NCBI RefSeq assembly: GCF_001039355.2
Contig: NW_019773825.1
Location: forward strand, 274,100 to 338,099
From: Lingula anatina
Lineage: Eukaryota > Brachiopoda > Lingulata > Lingulida > Lingulidae
DNA: 64,000 nucleotides
Direction of reading: 5' to 3'
Shown: piece after piece, positions 27,801-40,221 of the stretch
Layout: each line of letters begins with the position of its first letter
How positions within the stretch are numbered: position 1 is the stretch's first letter
The notes under the pieces: model-generated
Told to the model about the DNA's origin: nothing
What the model saw: only the letters and a program-made list of their open reading frames with translations
The model's database searches: none
Made by a program: the position numbers and the translations under genes

Positions 27801-28436
27801 AAGGTGGGGGGAGAAAGATAAAATCTTGACTGATTTTTTTAATTGTAGAAGTAACTAATCATGTGTTTTATACTTTATCTTGACTGTTAAAAGAATTGAC
27901 AAATAGGCTAAGTGAGTTGGAAGCCAAAGAAAGGAGCTTGAACGAGCTAAACCCTTAAGATCTTCATATAAACTGTAACATGATGTAGTAAAAAAAGACA
28001 TTGCGCATCATAACCAGTGGAAATCGAAAATAACCAGTCTTCAGTTATATAGATATACAATAGATAAACAATATATTGAACAAATACAGAACACTCATTT
28101 GCATATGATTATAACTGATGTTCGTGCATAAAAAATTTGGCGGATAGATACAACAGAACTTATCGTTCGGGCATCTGCTTACCATGACTAACGGCATAAT
28201 GGTAGTTTTCTGACACCAGTTTTCTGAATTTTTTTAAGCTGGATTGATAGCCGTCGTTTCGAATCTAGCCTTGATTTTGTTAATGATATTTATATTTTTT
28301 TTGCGATATAATCATCTAACTTCAGTTCAAGTTATGCGTGTCAAATTACTTTGTGAATCATTGAAATCCACAAGTATTTACACACAAGAGGCATGCACCA
28401 TTATAAATACAATTCCCCGGATGCATAACCTTCAAC
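24884..28436. other. Non-coding, no gene seen
   Basis: Apart from the CRE patch at 27.45 kb, I see only short unrecognisable frames. Confidence 0.5.
27446..27453. promoter_or_regulatory. CRE palindrome
   Basis: A perfect TGACGTCA inside a CpG-rich stretch (about 27.41-27.50 kb) with several CGACG and GCCGCC motifs. It could be part of a promoter or enhancer; no transcript start is visible. Confidence 0.3.
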
Positions 28437-28481
28437 TGACCCTAATTTGACCTTGCTATGGCCTTGACCCTATCTTGACCT
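28437..28481 (-). promoter_or_regulatory. Two DR5 nuclear-receptor half-site pairs
   Basis: On the plus strand: TGACCC-5 bases-TGACCT, 11 bases, TGACCC-5 bases-TGACCT. Both pairs have the DR5 spacing of classic retinoic-acid-receptor elements, read on the minus strand as AGGTCA N5 GGGTCA. Confidence 0.4.
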
Positions 28482-29779
28482 AATTTCACAATCATTGCGA
28501 ATGTGTTGCAAACGTATTAAGGAGTAAAAGAGGCTTGCGAATTGTGAGCTTCAAGTGCCTCCATACACGACATTAATTGCACACACTCGCAATCGAGTGC
28601 TCGTAACCTATTATTATACATCTTAATGCATTACGATTTTGCCTGTTTTCTGTGATCAAGTCACCACTTCAAAGAGATAAACAGTGTTAAACCGAAATTG
28701 TTTAGTTCATGATTTTTAATTCCTAAAAACATTAAAACAGGACTCTACAAACCGAGTGGTCGTCTTACAAAAGGCAACACAAAGGGGCGTTACAGCAGAA
28801 AATGCTTAATAATTGTAGCAACTCCTCTTTGATAAGCTGACAGGCCAGGGGCAACATAAAGAATCAATTTTCTGTCTAACAATATGAAAATTAAAGGACA
28901 AGTTAATTGTTATCAAACTGAAGTGATTCAAATGTTCACTTTTTGGTGGAATGACCCAGCTAAGATATGTATGATTAACATTCTAATCACCTACATGTCT
29001 CTTCAAAAAAAGTCAAAACTAAATACTATTTCAAGGTGAAATATTAATTTCGTGAATCTGGGTGCCTTGTTGCATTTTAGGTTTGAAAATAGGGTTTGGC
29101 AATGCTTACCCAAAGCAATAAACTACGGTAGAGCAGTCAAATTGTATAAAAGCTCTTTGTTTTATAGACAGAAAACAAAATCAATTGAATGTTTTTATTG
29201 TCTTATGTAGCAGTGACTTTTATACATATACTTTCCAATGTAACAGTACGTCGAAGACAAATAAGTGACACAAACACACGCACATTGTTTTCCATAGTCG
29301 CATGTATCCTTACACCAGCTGCGAGCGGAAATATTAATCTATAGACGAAGTTGATAAAATTCCTAGATTTGTCACACTAGCACATTTGGAGATAGTAGTG
29401 GGTGAAGGCAGCATGCGATTTCCCAGAAAGCTTTGATTGTCGTAAAATACAACGAGGCAGTGTGCGTAAGAAAGGAGTAGCATTGCAAGGAGTGCATTTT
29501 TAAAAATAAAATATTTTAATTGTTGAGGTTTAACCATGCTTTGTCCATGGGAGTGGTCTCCACCCATTCAAAGCGCTGCATTCAAGTGTTTTGATATCTG
29601 AGGGTGTCCAATCCCTTCCCATTGGGGTCTTTTCGTGTTGTGTCTTTCGTAAACAGCTTACCTGCTTTGAAAACTTGACGAGCTACATGCATATAGCACT
29701 AATTATTTACAGTTCTCGATTTAAACATGAGCCCCATTCACAAACCCGCACACGCACACATGTACGCTCATGTACAAAT

Positions 29780-29849
29780 ACACAAACACACACACACACA
29801 CACACACACACGCAGACACACGCACACACACACACACACACACACACGC
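29780..29849. repeat. (CA)n microsatellite, interrupted
   Basis: Two CA blocks broken by CGCAGA motifs that themselves recur. Confidence 0.95.
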
Positions 29850-30164
29850 AGACACACAAGTATCATGGACAAAAATTAACCCCCTAGCCACATCTTTGAA
29901 CATAGTCACAAATTTCTTTTGAAATCCATTGCTCATTAGGACTACATACGTGTATCAGATGATAAGACTGATGAAAAACTCACTGTGATGAGCTGTATAC
30001 GCCTTTAATATACCTAATATGTAATGAAGGATCTTATCGTCATCGCATTGGGAAGATTACAACTATCATAATTTATCTTTTACAAATCTTTAATCATATT
30101 TCACAAGTTATTTAAGTCTGTTTTGTTGCAGAAAAATTAGTTTGTTACAAAATAAAGATGAACT

Positions 30165-30167
<3 letters not shown>

Positions 30168-30203
<36 letters not shown>

Positions 30204-30230
30204 AGAGAGAGAGAGAGAGAGAGAAAGAGA
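30168..30230. repeat. Compound (CA)n(GA)n microsatellite
   Basis: About 17 CA units followed by ATGAGA and about 14 GA units. Confidence 0.95.
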
Positions 30231-31300
30231 TGCACGCAATCGTTTGGAAAGTTGAGAAGGGTAAGTTAACTCTAGATTAAGAAACCAGGGTAATTACATA
30301 CTTTTCTTTAAAAACCTTTGTTAAAACCGTCGATGAGATATTTGTAAACATTAGTCCTTCCCTCAGATATACTTTTCATGCTATATCTCTCACGGAATCA
30401 AAAAAATACTTTTTAACGGCAATGGTAGGCTATATTGCTCTGGAGATCAAGCGAGAAAGGGGAACACGCGTACTCTTGGAGACTCCTAACCAGTCTGTTA
30501 AATTGTACAATGTTGCCGGTGGTGATATTTTAACTAGAAACTAAATGGCCTTAGCGCTTAATGGAGAGATTGTATGACCGAATAGTCGTTAAGATGGGTT
30601 GGTTTAAAACATATGCGAGAATAGCAGACGAAAGATGCCTTCTGTTGGTTTTCTGTAGTTCGTTGCACGCAACATGTCTGATGTGGTTCTAGGTATATGG
30701 GAATCCTTATCAACCGCCTCTTCTGCTTACTGTAAAACTCTACGTGTTGCTATAATAACAGTACTCATATTAACAAAATTAAGACCGTTGCTTCGACACG
30801 TTTAAGTGGCCCATGTGTCGATTGCAATGGACGCCGATACGTCTTAGTTCTTATGTCGCCCACAAACATTACGTTTGAGACGGTGAGCTAAGAAAAGCGA
30901 TTCTAAATAAAGAAAATTATGAAAAAATGGAAAACTAAAGGGTAGTTTGACAGGCTGATATTGCAAAACCTCCGAGTAGAGAGAAACAAGATAAAGCGGA
31001 GATAAACTATCATATCTACACCGTGTTCAACACACATTCAGCTGCTCATGGCGTCAAGAAAAGACACCTCGTTTGCGGTTCCACATTGTAACATTCGACG
31101 TGGCATTTGGGGTTGGCTGAGCAACTATCCGTGCACTTTGGTGGAAAGAGAGAGGCATTTGATCAGCGGCTTGCAGAAATGAGAGCCGCTTTGCTGCCGG
31201 GCATTCTCTTCGCCTCTTCCCCCGCGTGCCTCGCGCCCCTGACAAGTCGCCCCCCTTTGCGCTGTCATTCAGACCTGACTTAAAGTATGTCCAGTAATAC

Positions 31301-31413
31301 ACACCAAGATACGGACAAAACGAAATATTTCGTGCTTGACCAGACCATCCCGCGATAGACACCAAGATGTGTGGAGAGAACGAGATATTTCGTGCTTGAC
31401 CATCACGCGATAG
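31301..31413. repeat. 58-base tandem duplication with a CGAAATATTTCG palindrome
   Basis: Copies start ACACCAAGAT at 31301 and 31359 and share TATTTCGTGCTTGACCA and CGCGATAG. Copy 1 has a perfect 12-base palindrome, CGAAATATTTCG; copy 2 has one change and is a few bases shorter. Confidence 0.8.
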
Positions 31414-32037
31414 GCAGACCGGGTGCTGACCCTGGCGTCCACTTTCATAATCTCAGTCACTTTATTTCCAGATTTAACTTCTGTGCCCTTCTTTGCATAT
31501 AGGCCTCTCCTTTTTTCACTCCATTTGCAATTATATTTTTTATCTCATAAACACTTTATATTTATAGGCCCATTTAAATAATCTAAATTCTGATTTTAAT
31601 GGACAGTCACTTGCTTTGCGTGTTTTACACGCTGTCAGTTTTGACATCTTGTATACATGTATGCACAAATTGTCAAGGCTTTAAGATTCACAGGTGCACC
31701 TGCACAACTGCCGCCCATACTCACACGGCATACTAATCAAAAACTTCTACTCTTTCGTTAACCGATCATCACAGATCATATTAAAACTGACGCTCTCTGC
31801 ATGAGGCCTCTTTTAAGATCCCGCCTCCTAGACTTAAGTATAGGCTTAATGAGGCTCTGGAAACAGTTATCTCTCAAGTATTCCTAGTACAATTACAGCG
31901 TGTTCTCTTTTAGTACATGTCTCTACTTCACTTGATTATTATTTTTTCGATGGTAATTGATCCAGTGGAGGTGCTACTTTTTTTTTCTTTCAAATAAATC
32001 TCTAAAGGATGTCTGTGTGAATGTGCGTTTGCAGTGT

Positions 32038-32039
32038 GT

Positions 32040-32102
<63 letters not shown>

Positions 32103-32117
32103 GGGGAGAAGAGAGAA

Positions 32118-32148
<31 letters not shown>

Positions 32149-32195
32149 TGAAAGAGGAAGAGAAAAGAAAGCCAGCGGGGAGAGAGAGAGAGAGA
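32038..32195. repeat. Long imperfect polypurine (GA)n tract
   Basis: About 158 bases almost purely purine on the plus strand. The Ser-Leu and Arg-Glu frames here are artefacts. Potential triplex/H-DNA former. Confidence 0.95.
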
Positions 32196-34564
32196 ATTCA
32201 TGCTTCAGGACTTCATTTAGTGAAATCGTTTGAAAGGCAAACGGTGCGCTCACTTGCACCACACAACCCGTCCAAAAAACTTTATCTCATACAGTTTTCT
32301 TTTCTTCCATCCAAATCGCTGTCAAAACACAAAATATGACAGTCTAGTTTGAAACAACAAGGGCAAAGATCGTTGGCACTGACACAATAACGATTGAGAT
32401 GCGGCTGTGTCTTTCTCCAAGTTGCAGAACCAGATGATAGCAGACTGTGTCCTCTGCAAACACTGGAAGAATTCAGAAACTGAACCCTGAGTCGCACAGC
32501 CTTCAGCATTCACTATCTATTTCACCTGCACAATTCCACCTCTATTCAACTTCAATAATCACTAAAGAAAATTTGTGTTGAATTCTTACTATAGTAAGAG
32601 CTGCCAATTCTGTGGCTTTTCGTCTATTGACACTCATTTTTTACAGTAAATGCCTGTTGGTTTGATGTTACTGTATTGTTACTCTATTAATAACGGGCTA
32701 AACAAAAGATGTTTAGACTTTCAGAAATAAAAAAATTGGCAATTCTTGAGAACGGGAAGGGCAATTTCATTTGATCACTCTTTGTACTAAAGTACAAAAT
32801 ACTTACATATAAATATAGGCACCGTGACTTTATCGGAATATTTATTACATCATAGTTATTTTGGCCATACCTTCCCAAACACATACATGTTGGCATAGGA
32901 CATAATCTGCAACTTAATGACATGAATAACGCAAAGGAATCGGAATTGCAAAAGTAGATTATTAGAGCATTTAAAAGGGAAAAAAATACCCAAAATTCTT
33001 ACATTTAATCAATATTCACGGCCGTAAGTCATTTGCGACCTCGAATGATCCGTGTCATGTCAGATTCCAGGTAACAACAGAGAGATCGCTGAAAGTGACG
33101 ACTTTCTAAAATCAAACATGAGTAATGATGACGTACCCACAAAAGTTACTCCAAGCCTTAATCAATAACCAAACACATGCTTTTTTCTTTTGGTGTCTTT
33201 TAAGTCACATTTTCTTTGAATGAGGGCACAGGTGTTGACGCAGTCCCTACTTGAGGCAATAATACGCAATAGAGAAATATTGGAGAACAATAACTTTCGT
33301 TTTAACTTCTGATTGAGAGAACTATCAAAGAGATACCAAGTGGTTCCCACGGCTCATGGGAAGGTTTTCACCGCGTAATGTAAAATATTTTTAAAAAAGA
33401 AAGAAAAAGGAGGCATTTAAAGAGTCGTAAGTACCGAGGTACTGGGAATAAGATAAAAGAGGTGATTGGTGGGGTGGGGTTAAAGACGTGTGTGTTACTG
33501 GTAGAAAGGGAGAGGGTTTATAAAAAAGACAGGAAGGGGACAGTACAGGTATCGGTGTGGACGCAGGTTGTGTTTTTACATTGTAACTTTATTCACATAC
33601 GACTAACAGGTATCTTCCGTTTTGTCTCAGAATCCCCTTTCTTTCCAGGTATTATAAAAGTGATTGACACGATAATCAATTGGACTCTTTTTCTGGATGC
33701 TTACTATTGTCTAGCATGGGAAAATTAAAAGAGAGAGAAAGAAAGAGATCAAACAAAAAAACAAGAAAGAAAAAAAGGAGGTGCTGATATTGGAATGAAA
33801 ATTAAAAAGATGGGAGCAAACAGAAAATGGCAACCCGACACGGTGAACCTGAACCTTGCTTACGTGACTCGATGGTGAAAAGAAAATCGGTGAAATCATA
33901 TAAGATGTCTCACGATAGATGAGAAAGCATCCTTCCTTCCTTCTCACGATGACACAGGCTGCAATATTGACGTGTTCGCCGGTGATACCCGTCATGCAAC
34001 TGACACATAGGCTTCGAAAACATCCACTTGTTCAGGCCGCTAATGGCGGGTCCATGATGCCATGCAGGGATGTTAGTGTGGCTGAAGATGGGACAAGGCC
34101 GGATTTGTCAAGGGCACCAACCTTAGCTTGCTTTTTGCCTTTTCAGATTAAACTCAGCACATTAGAAAGGCAGTGGAAGAATTTTAAACAGGCGCTTGTC
34201 TTCCATTCATGACCTATCTTCAATCGATTTCAGTTTTCGTATTTTCGTGATTGGGGATTTACATATGATCTTACTGAAAAGCTAAGGTCACGTAATACAA
34301 GTAGTAGGATTGGTCCTTCCTCTTTCCAGAAAACTTGCCTTAAAAAGTACAATGCAATTCCAATCTCTAATGTATGTCTTGGCCCTAACCACCCGACAGT
34401 ATTCTAGCCTCGGTGTCTTGACACGAAAACATGTGAGCACTCAAAGCAAATGAATAGAAGATAGGGTTTTTATTTCATGCACTGCACAACATTTAAAGTT
34501 GTCCACGAGTACGAAAACGACTTGGTTAATGAAATTAAAATAGAGATAACAAATATATGTGTTT

Positions 34565-34587
34565 TTGTTTGTTTGTTTGTTTGTTTC
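34565..34587. repeat. (TTTG)n microsatellite
   Basis: About 6 TTTG units. Confidence 0.85.
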
Positions 34588-35064
34588 TTCTCTTTCTGCA
34601 GTCCCTGATAATATATTTTAAAGCTCCGCGTGAATTTACATAATACTCTAAAAGATCACCTTTCACGTATGAAAACGAGTGTGGAGTTTACTGTGATCAT
34701 GTATAAGACATTAAAATAAGAAATTCATACATTCGATAATAACAAACTATATCATTAGTATCATTATAATTATTATCACCATCAAAAAGAAAACATGGCA
34801 TTCCATAGTAAATGACACATAAGTCACTTATTCAACAAACACAGTGCCATATTTCTGTATAAAGAAACAATTGCATTACGTGCTATTTAGACTGACTCCG
34901 ACTTCGATTTAACCACTTAACAAATGTTTTATATATAGCCCGTATTTCTACTGACACCGTAAAACCACAACAAAATCAGTGAACTAAGCTATCCATTGAC
35001 AAGATAAAGAAAATGCATAGTAATGTCTAGATGTAGATTTATTTTAATAAAAAAAGTAATTATA

Positions 35065-35088
35065 GTCTCTCTCTCTCTCTCTCTCTTC
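35065..35088. repeat. (CT)n microsatellite
   Basis: About 11 CT units. Confidence 0.9.
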
Positions 35089-36707
35089 ACTGCTCTAGTA
35101 GGAACATATATTCTTTCACGCTGTAATTTGGTTGTTTACCAAGAATGGGTCTGGTTTTAGTTTTAGAGACTTTGTTCAAGTAAATCCAGTTATATGAAAG
35201 CGGGTTTATAAAAAGGGGCGACCAATATTAAGCATGAAAAGGTAAATGAATAAATACATAACTGTAATCAATGTTTGTCTGTCTGTCTGTTTTTTTGTTT
35301 GTTGTTTCATTTGTTTTTCTGGCTCGACTGTGTCAGTTTAAAAAAAAACTCGCCAATATTGAACGTTGCAAAGGGTGCGTTTTCTTTTTCTTGCTTCAAA
35401 ACCAGTATCAAGTTATCATCAACCGTTGCGATGTTGGTTCAGTATATCTGCTCAGACTTCGTTCTCTGCAGCGCTGCTGCAAGAACAGTGTATTGTTCGC
35501 GTTTCCCATTGCTTTGAAGTGAAGATAAGGGAAGTCAAAAGGGCTCAATGTCTTTCTTTATCTCTAGAACAGTAACCACGATATCTGCCTTTCTCTCGTA
35601 CATTCAACTTCAGGATATCCGAGTAAGTACTTATATAATGTTGCAATTGCAATTAGTATTTTAATGCTACATCACTTACCCGCTTGTGTTAGGAATAATG
35701 GCTTTACATTTTGTGACTGAATTTTACACAGACTTGAAAAACGAGAGTTCTAAGAGGAAAGCATTAGGTGTAAAGTGCGTCAGATTATTTAATGAAGCAA
35801 AGGGATATTTGACGGGGATAATAACGGCACAAAAAAATTAAAACGAAAGTCAATAAATAAAATTAATATCTGTGAGACAAACACGTATACTGTGGTTTGA
35901 AGAAGAACAGAAATGTTTAATGAACGAAAAGTGAGAAAATCATCGGCATGTCGCTACTCGCCACTTGAAGACTCTTCTCTTCGCTGACTAGGAGCGCCCT
36001 CTTTATGCCAATTTTGATGTTTCTTTTTACTGCTAGGTGTCACTACCGTACAGTCTCTCATTCATTCTACTACCACAAGAGGGTGTTGCTGTCAATTTCA
36101 CGTGGAAAAAAAAAGCCGAATGCATCAATTGTGAGTAGAAAGATAACAGTAACTCACCTGCCGGAGCAACTTGATGGTAAGACGAAGACGTCGTTAAATT
36201 CCATGTCAAGTTGTCCCTGCGTATGGAGTAGTAAATCCTATAAATCCAATACCCTGCAGGTGTAAGTTGTTGGTCTTGCACCCATGGCGAAATTCGTTGC
36301 GAAATGGGAGAAACTCATTTGCTATCCCGGGCGCCTTGATTTTTAAGGCACAGATCAAATACATCTCAATAAACGTAGAATGGAGACGCTGAATGAGTGT
36401 CATGTTTTATATTGTGGTTTCCAGCCACTCCGCTGCTGTGTTGCTTCACGGGTCTCCGGGAAGGAACTACCGTTTCTGAAAGGAAGACTTCTGTTTAAAT
36501 TCAACCCTTTTATATTAGAAACACACCGCAAATGTTACATCTTTAGTGCACACTTGACTTTTGGATGTGTGCGTTCCTAAATGTCAGAACGAAAGCTTCA
36601 AATGTTAAAATCCATTTTTGATTACTTTTACATCTAACATTTTCGTGGTATTTCCCCTGGAGTGGATATAGATTTCGGGCGAAACCATTTCCACGACTGA
36701 TGGGGGT

Positions 36708-36735
36708 GAGAGAGAGAGAGAGAGAAAAGAAAGAG
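36708..36735. repeat. Short (GA)n polypurine tract
   Basis: About 8 GA units, then AAAAGAAAGAGAA. Confidence 0.8.
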
Positions 36736-39543
36736 AATACCCAGGTTCCGGCTGGGTGGTTTGAAGCGATTTTGAAGAAATAATCACCTGATGGAACATT
36801 ACTCGATCTTTTATCCGTCTTTGCGTTGTCGTGCGGAGCCTATTTCCACCAATATTATCCTCCTTGTAAATAGCACAATCCTGTCATGTGTCTGGTCCAC
36901 GCGACACTTATTGAAACGTGGTGGTATCCTAGCAGGTGATGGTGAGGGGAATCACACACATTCCATCCCCTTATATCACTTTGCGGGAGCAGCACTCAAG
37001 AATACTTTATGTCGGCTTGGGTTGTCGGACGTTTCTTTCCCTTTTCCGAAAGAACCTATAAAGTGAGCAAGACTCTCCACTGAATCGATGTTAAATACGA
37101 GACTTTCAAGTTTGGCATTTAAAACGAGCCGTTTCGATTAAGCCTGTTTTTGCCTCTCCCCTCCTCTCCCGGTGAATGCGCGTTCGCCGAAGGCCTGGTG
37201 ACATTTTACCGACTCGGTGTGATATTTACATTTGACGGGGAATGCGAGTACGCGCTTTATTAGAGCCACCGCGGTAAATGGGAGAGAAATGGCAACGGCG
37301 TGAGAGGCGAAGGGAGAGAGACGGGAAGACAATCTCAGTTTGCGTGACCTTTCAAAACTAGCATTGATTCGATTTGAAAGCCCGACTCCATGACCTATCG
37401 TTTTTTGTCAGTGACATTTCTTGGCTGTATCTGATATCGTGTGAATTTCTCTTTTTCGTGACGGTGGATCGATGGAGAGGTAAAAGTGAAGTATTCCAAG
37501 ACATCTTGCTGCTTGAAATAATCCCGGGTCATCAGAGACCTGCGTCCCTTTCACTGCCTTCGGATAAATCACTTTGATGCACCCTTGAAGGTTTTTTTTC
37601 TGACAAGCCCCTTGGTTAACAAAACCCCTCGTCTCCTGCAATCCCCCCAGAAACCGCCATCCTTTCACTTCAACTCGTCTACCCAGAAAGTAATATGCAA
37701 AACAAACAGTCTTAATTTGCGTTTAAATGTCACAGATCCGCAACTAATTGAGGCTCGGTTTTCTCTTCAAAGTGAAGGACAGGTGTTGCTGTATTTTTGT
37801 ACTCGACTGTCACGTTTCATTAGAGACCAATATTTCTAGGATATCACGTTGCATTTCCTCAAAACCCTGGGGTACGCCAGGTTTTTTCCTCCTTCGGTTC
37901 TTTTTCTTCACTTAAATGGATATAATTATGCTTCTATAGTTACAGCATACTTTACACTTAAGTAAGTGAGATGGACAATCGCTAATGTTTAAAAGCGTTG
38001 CTTCAGTATTCTCCAGCGTTCGAACGCAACTAATTTAAGCGCTTGAGGAGATTTTTCCCACCTCTCCCTCTAAGAGAACAATTAGACATCATTCTTGCAT
38101 TACTTCACCTGGGTGGCTGGAATACGTGACGTCGTCAGCGCGTGAAGGGGGCAAATGCATCGATGACGAAGCAATGTGGCTGAAAAAATAATAAATCGGG
38201 AAATTAATTTCGGGAAAAGCTTACAATATGTGAACTAGTTTTGCTTGTTTTAACATTACCCATTATGTCTTTTTGATTCTTATTCTGAAATTGCAATGGT
38301 GAAACGTTAATTTATGCGTGCGCGCCTTTAATCTCTGAGCGTGCTCTCTAACAACGCCAGTCTCTCCATACAGCCGTACGTAAGACCGTCAGTCCCCGCC
38401 CCCCTGCGTCCGTCGGTTCACATGTCAATCCGTGAGTAAGTCCCTCCGTAAATCAGTCTGTCAGCCCGTAAGTAATTCGATATATATTCTATGTTTTAAT
38501 AGAATATATCTAATAGCTAATAAAGAAAGAAAAAGAAAAAGCACTTACGCTTGCAGCTTTGCACACTTCGATGCCGCTTTTCCTCGCAACGCATTACTGC
38601 AATAGTGTAAAACAATACGTGCGTTCTCAGCCCCAAAGCACATCTCGCGGTTAAACTGTGAACTTTAAGAAAAAACTGACAATATTAGAAGAGGCCCCTA
38701 CTTCTCTTCTCCACTTCTCAGCCTTTAAAAGATCCCGCAACGGCCACTTAATGCGAGCTCTGGGAACAAATAAATGGAAAATGTCTGATTTGAAAAGGTC
38801 AATTCACCGCGAACTTATAAGACAAATGTCATAGATTGCATAATTGGTCGTTTATCCGTGATAACTGCGATTTTATCCCTTGCAGATGGCTCTTTATGCA
38901 TACAAACAAAGGGGAATCGTTGTCAATAGACTAGTCGTGACGACGGTTCTTCAGTTCAATTACTGTTAAAGCTGAACCCTGATTGCACGTCGGAGATCAA
39001 TACTTATTGCTGGTAAACAAGCCCCAGAGCATCTTTAACACGCTTCTTAATTACTGGGAATAATAATGACCTCGTCTTAGCTGCGAGGAGAAAAGAAATG
39101 AGACGCTTTTTAACGAGCCTGAAGGCAATTTGTTGTTCTTTTGTTGATCAGTTATTTTTGTGTGTTTTATATTGATTATAGATATATTTGTCATTTCTGT
39201 AGTGTGCAGTCTCTTTATTCTCTATATAAATGTATAAGTGTTGACTGTTATAATATCAGTATTGACTAAAGATTTTTGGTACGTTTTTTCGCCTGTCCCC
39301 CGACCCCGCCCCTCTTCTCCAATGCTGTTAAGATCAGTTTAATATTACTTCTTCTGATGTCATTCAGTTCAAACCTCTCTCCCTTTTCATCTCTCTGCAA
39401 TCTTTTTTGTCTTTTTTGTTGCCAATGAAGCATGCTGTTAGATTTGTAATTCTCTTTTTTATTCATGAGCACTGGATTAATCATTCCAATCGTTGTGTTC
39501 GAAATTTTCTTTTCAATGCATGTCACCAGTGTACCGGTGAAAC

Positions 39544-39544
39544 G

Positions 39545-39592
<48 letters not shown>
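39544..39592. repeat. Compound (CT)n(CA)n(TA)n microsatellite
   Basis: Three dinucleotide arrays in direct succession. Confidence 0.95.
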
Positions 39593-39907
39593 AACAAAGC
39601 GCCCTTAATAGATCAAACGCGAAGAATTCTCTTGGTAATTACACATTCTTTGGAACAATAGCTGAGAACCGAAAGCACATACCATAAAGACATCAAAACT
39701 GCAAGACAAACTAGGTAAACAATGAAGTCAATGCAAAATTGTCGCCAATAATGTTCTGTGCATAACATTATTAATTTGGATATTCCAGTGTCCAAACCCC
39801 CTTAATCCCTTAATCCAAATGCTCTTTATCATCAATACCAGTATATATGCAATTGACTGATTTGATTAACTTGACATCATTTCTATCATAATTAATTTGT
39901 ATCTCAC

Positions 39908-40123
39908 CTGTCAACGTCGCGTATCCTTGTGGTCATTTTGTGTGGTTCGAGGGTTGCAAGCGCTGAAATCCTGTTGCCGACAAGCTGACCCTTGGTCTGG
40001 CGTCTGCCCCCCACGCATTTGACGTTGTGGTCCATGGCAACACAGACATACGTCATATGTAAAACACTGACGTACGCTACTTCAAAATTGAACAATATCG
40101 CGTCCACGCTTGGTCTGTTTATA
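39908..40123 (-). promoter_or_regulatory. Candidate TATA promoter and first exon of an unknown minus-strand gene
   Basis: On the minus strand TATAAA lies at 40123-40118. An ATG at 40056 and an in-frame, better Kozak ATG (GTTGCCATGG) at 40035 follow. Both open a frame to a strong donor, CAG|GTGAGAT, at 39908. From 40056 this is 49 codons plus two bases, starting MTYVCVAMDHNVKCVGGRRQ and ending TTRIRDVD. I do not recognise the peptide and found no convincing second exon. Upstream at 40208-40221 is an RFX X-box match. A non-coding transcript or chance is possible. Confidence 0.35.
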
Positions 40124-40207
40124 AGCGGCTAGATTTACGTGTGCATTGATAAAATTACAGGTCATTCGCGCCAAGCTTTGTAGCAAAGGGAAGCTCGTGT
40201 CGTAACG

Positions 40208-40221
40208 GTTGCCATGGTGAT
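40208..40221. promoter_or_regulatory. RFX X-box-like palindrome
   Basis: GTTGCCATGGTGAT matches the X-box consensus GTTRCCATGGYRAC at 13 of 14 positions. It sits about 85 bases upstream of the minus-strand TATAAA. A second half-match, GGTCCATGGCAAC, is at 40029-40041. RFX factors control ciliary genes in animals. Confidence 0.4.

Larger units (their letters stand above)
28482..31300. other. Non-coding, two CA arrays
   Basis: Apart from the microsatellites at 29.8 and 30.2 kb, nothing is recognised. A GC-richer minus-strand frame at 31.05-31.37 kb has no known domain. Confidence 0.5.
32196..39543. other. Non-coding, no gene seen
   Basis: Contains small microsatellites and, near 38.35-38.48 kb, degenerate CCGTNAGTNAGTC-like motifs. 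A small hairpin (GATATATTCTAT arms) lies at about 38479-38510. The open frames look random. Confidence 0.5.

Noticed and set aside
31957-32262. Arg-Glu and Ser-Leu repeat proteins
   Set aside because: Pure translation of the GA microsatellite.
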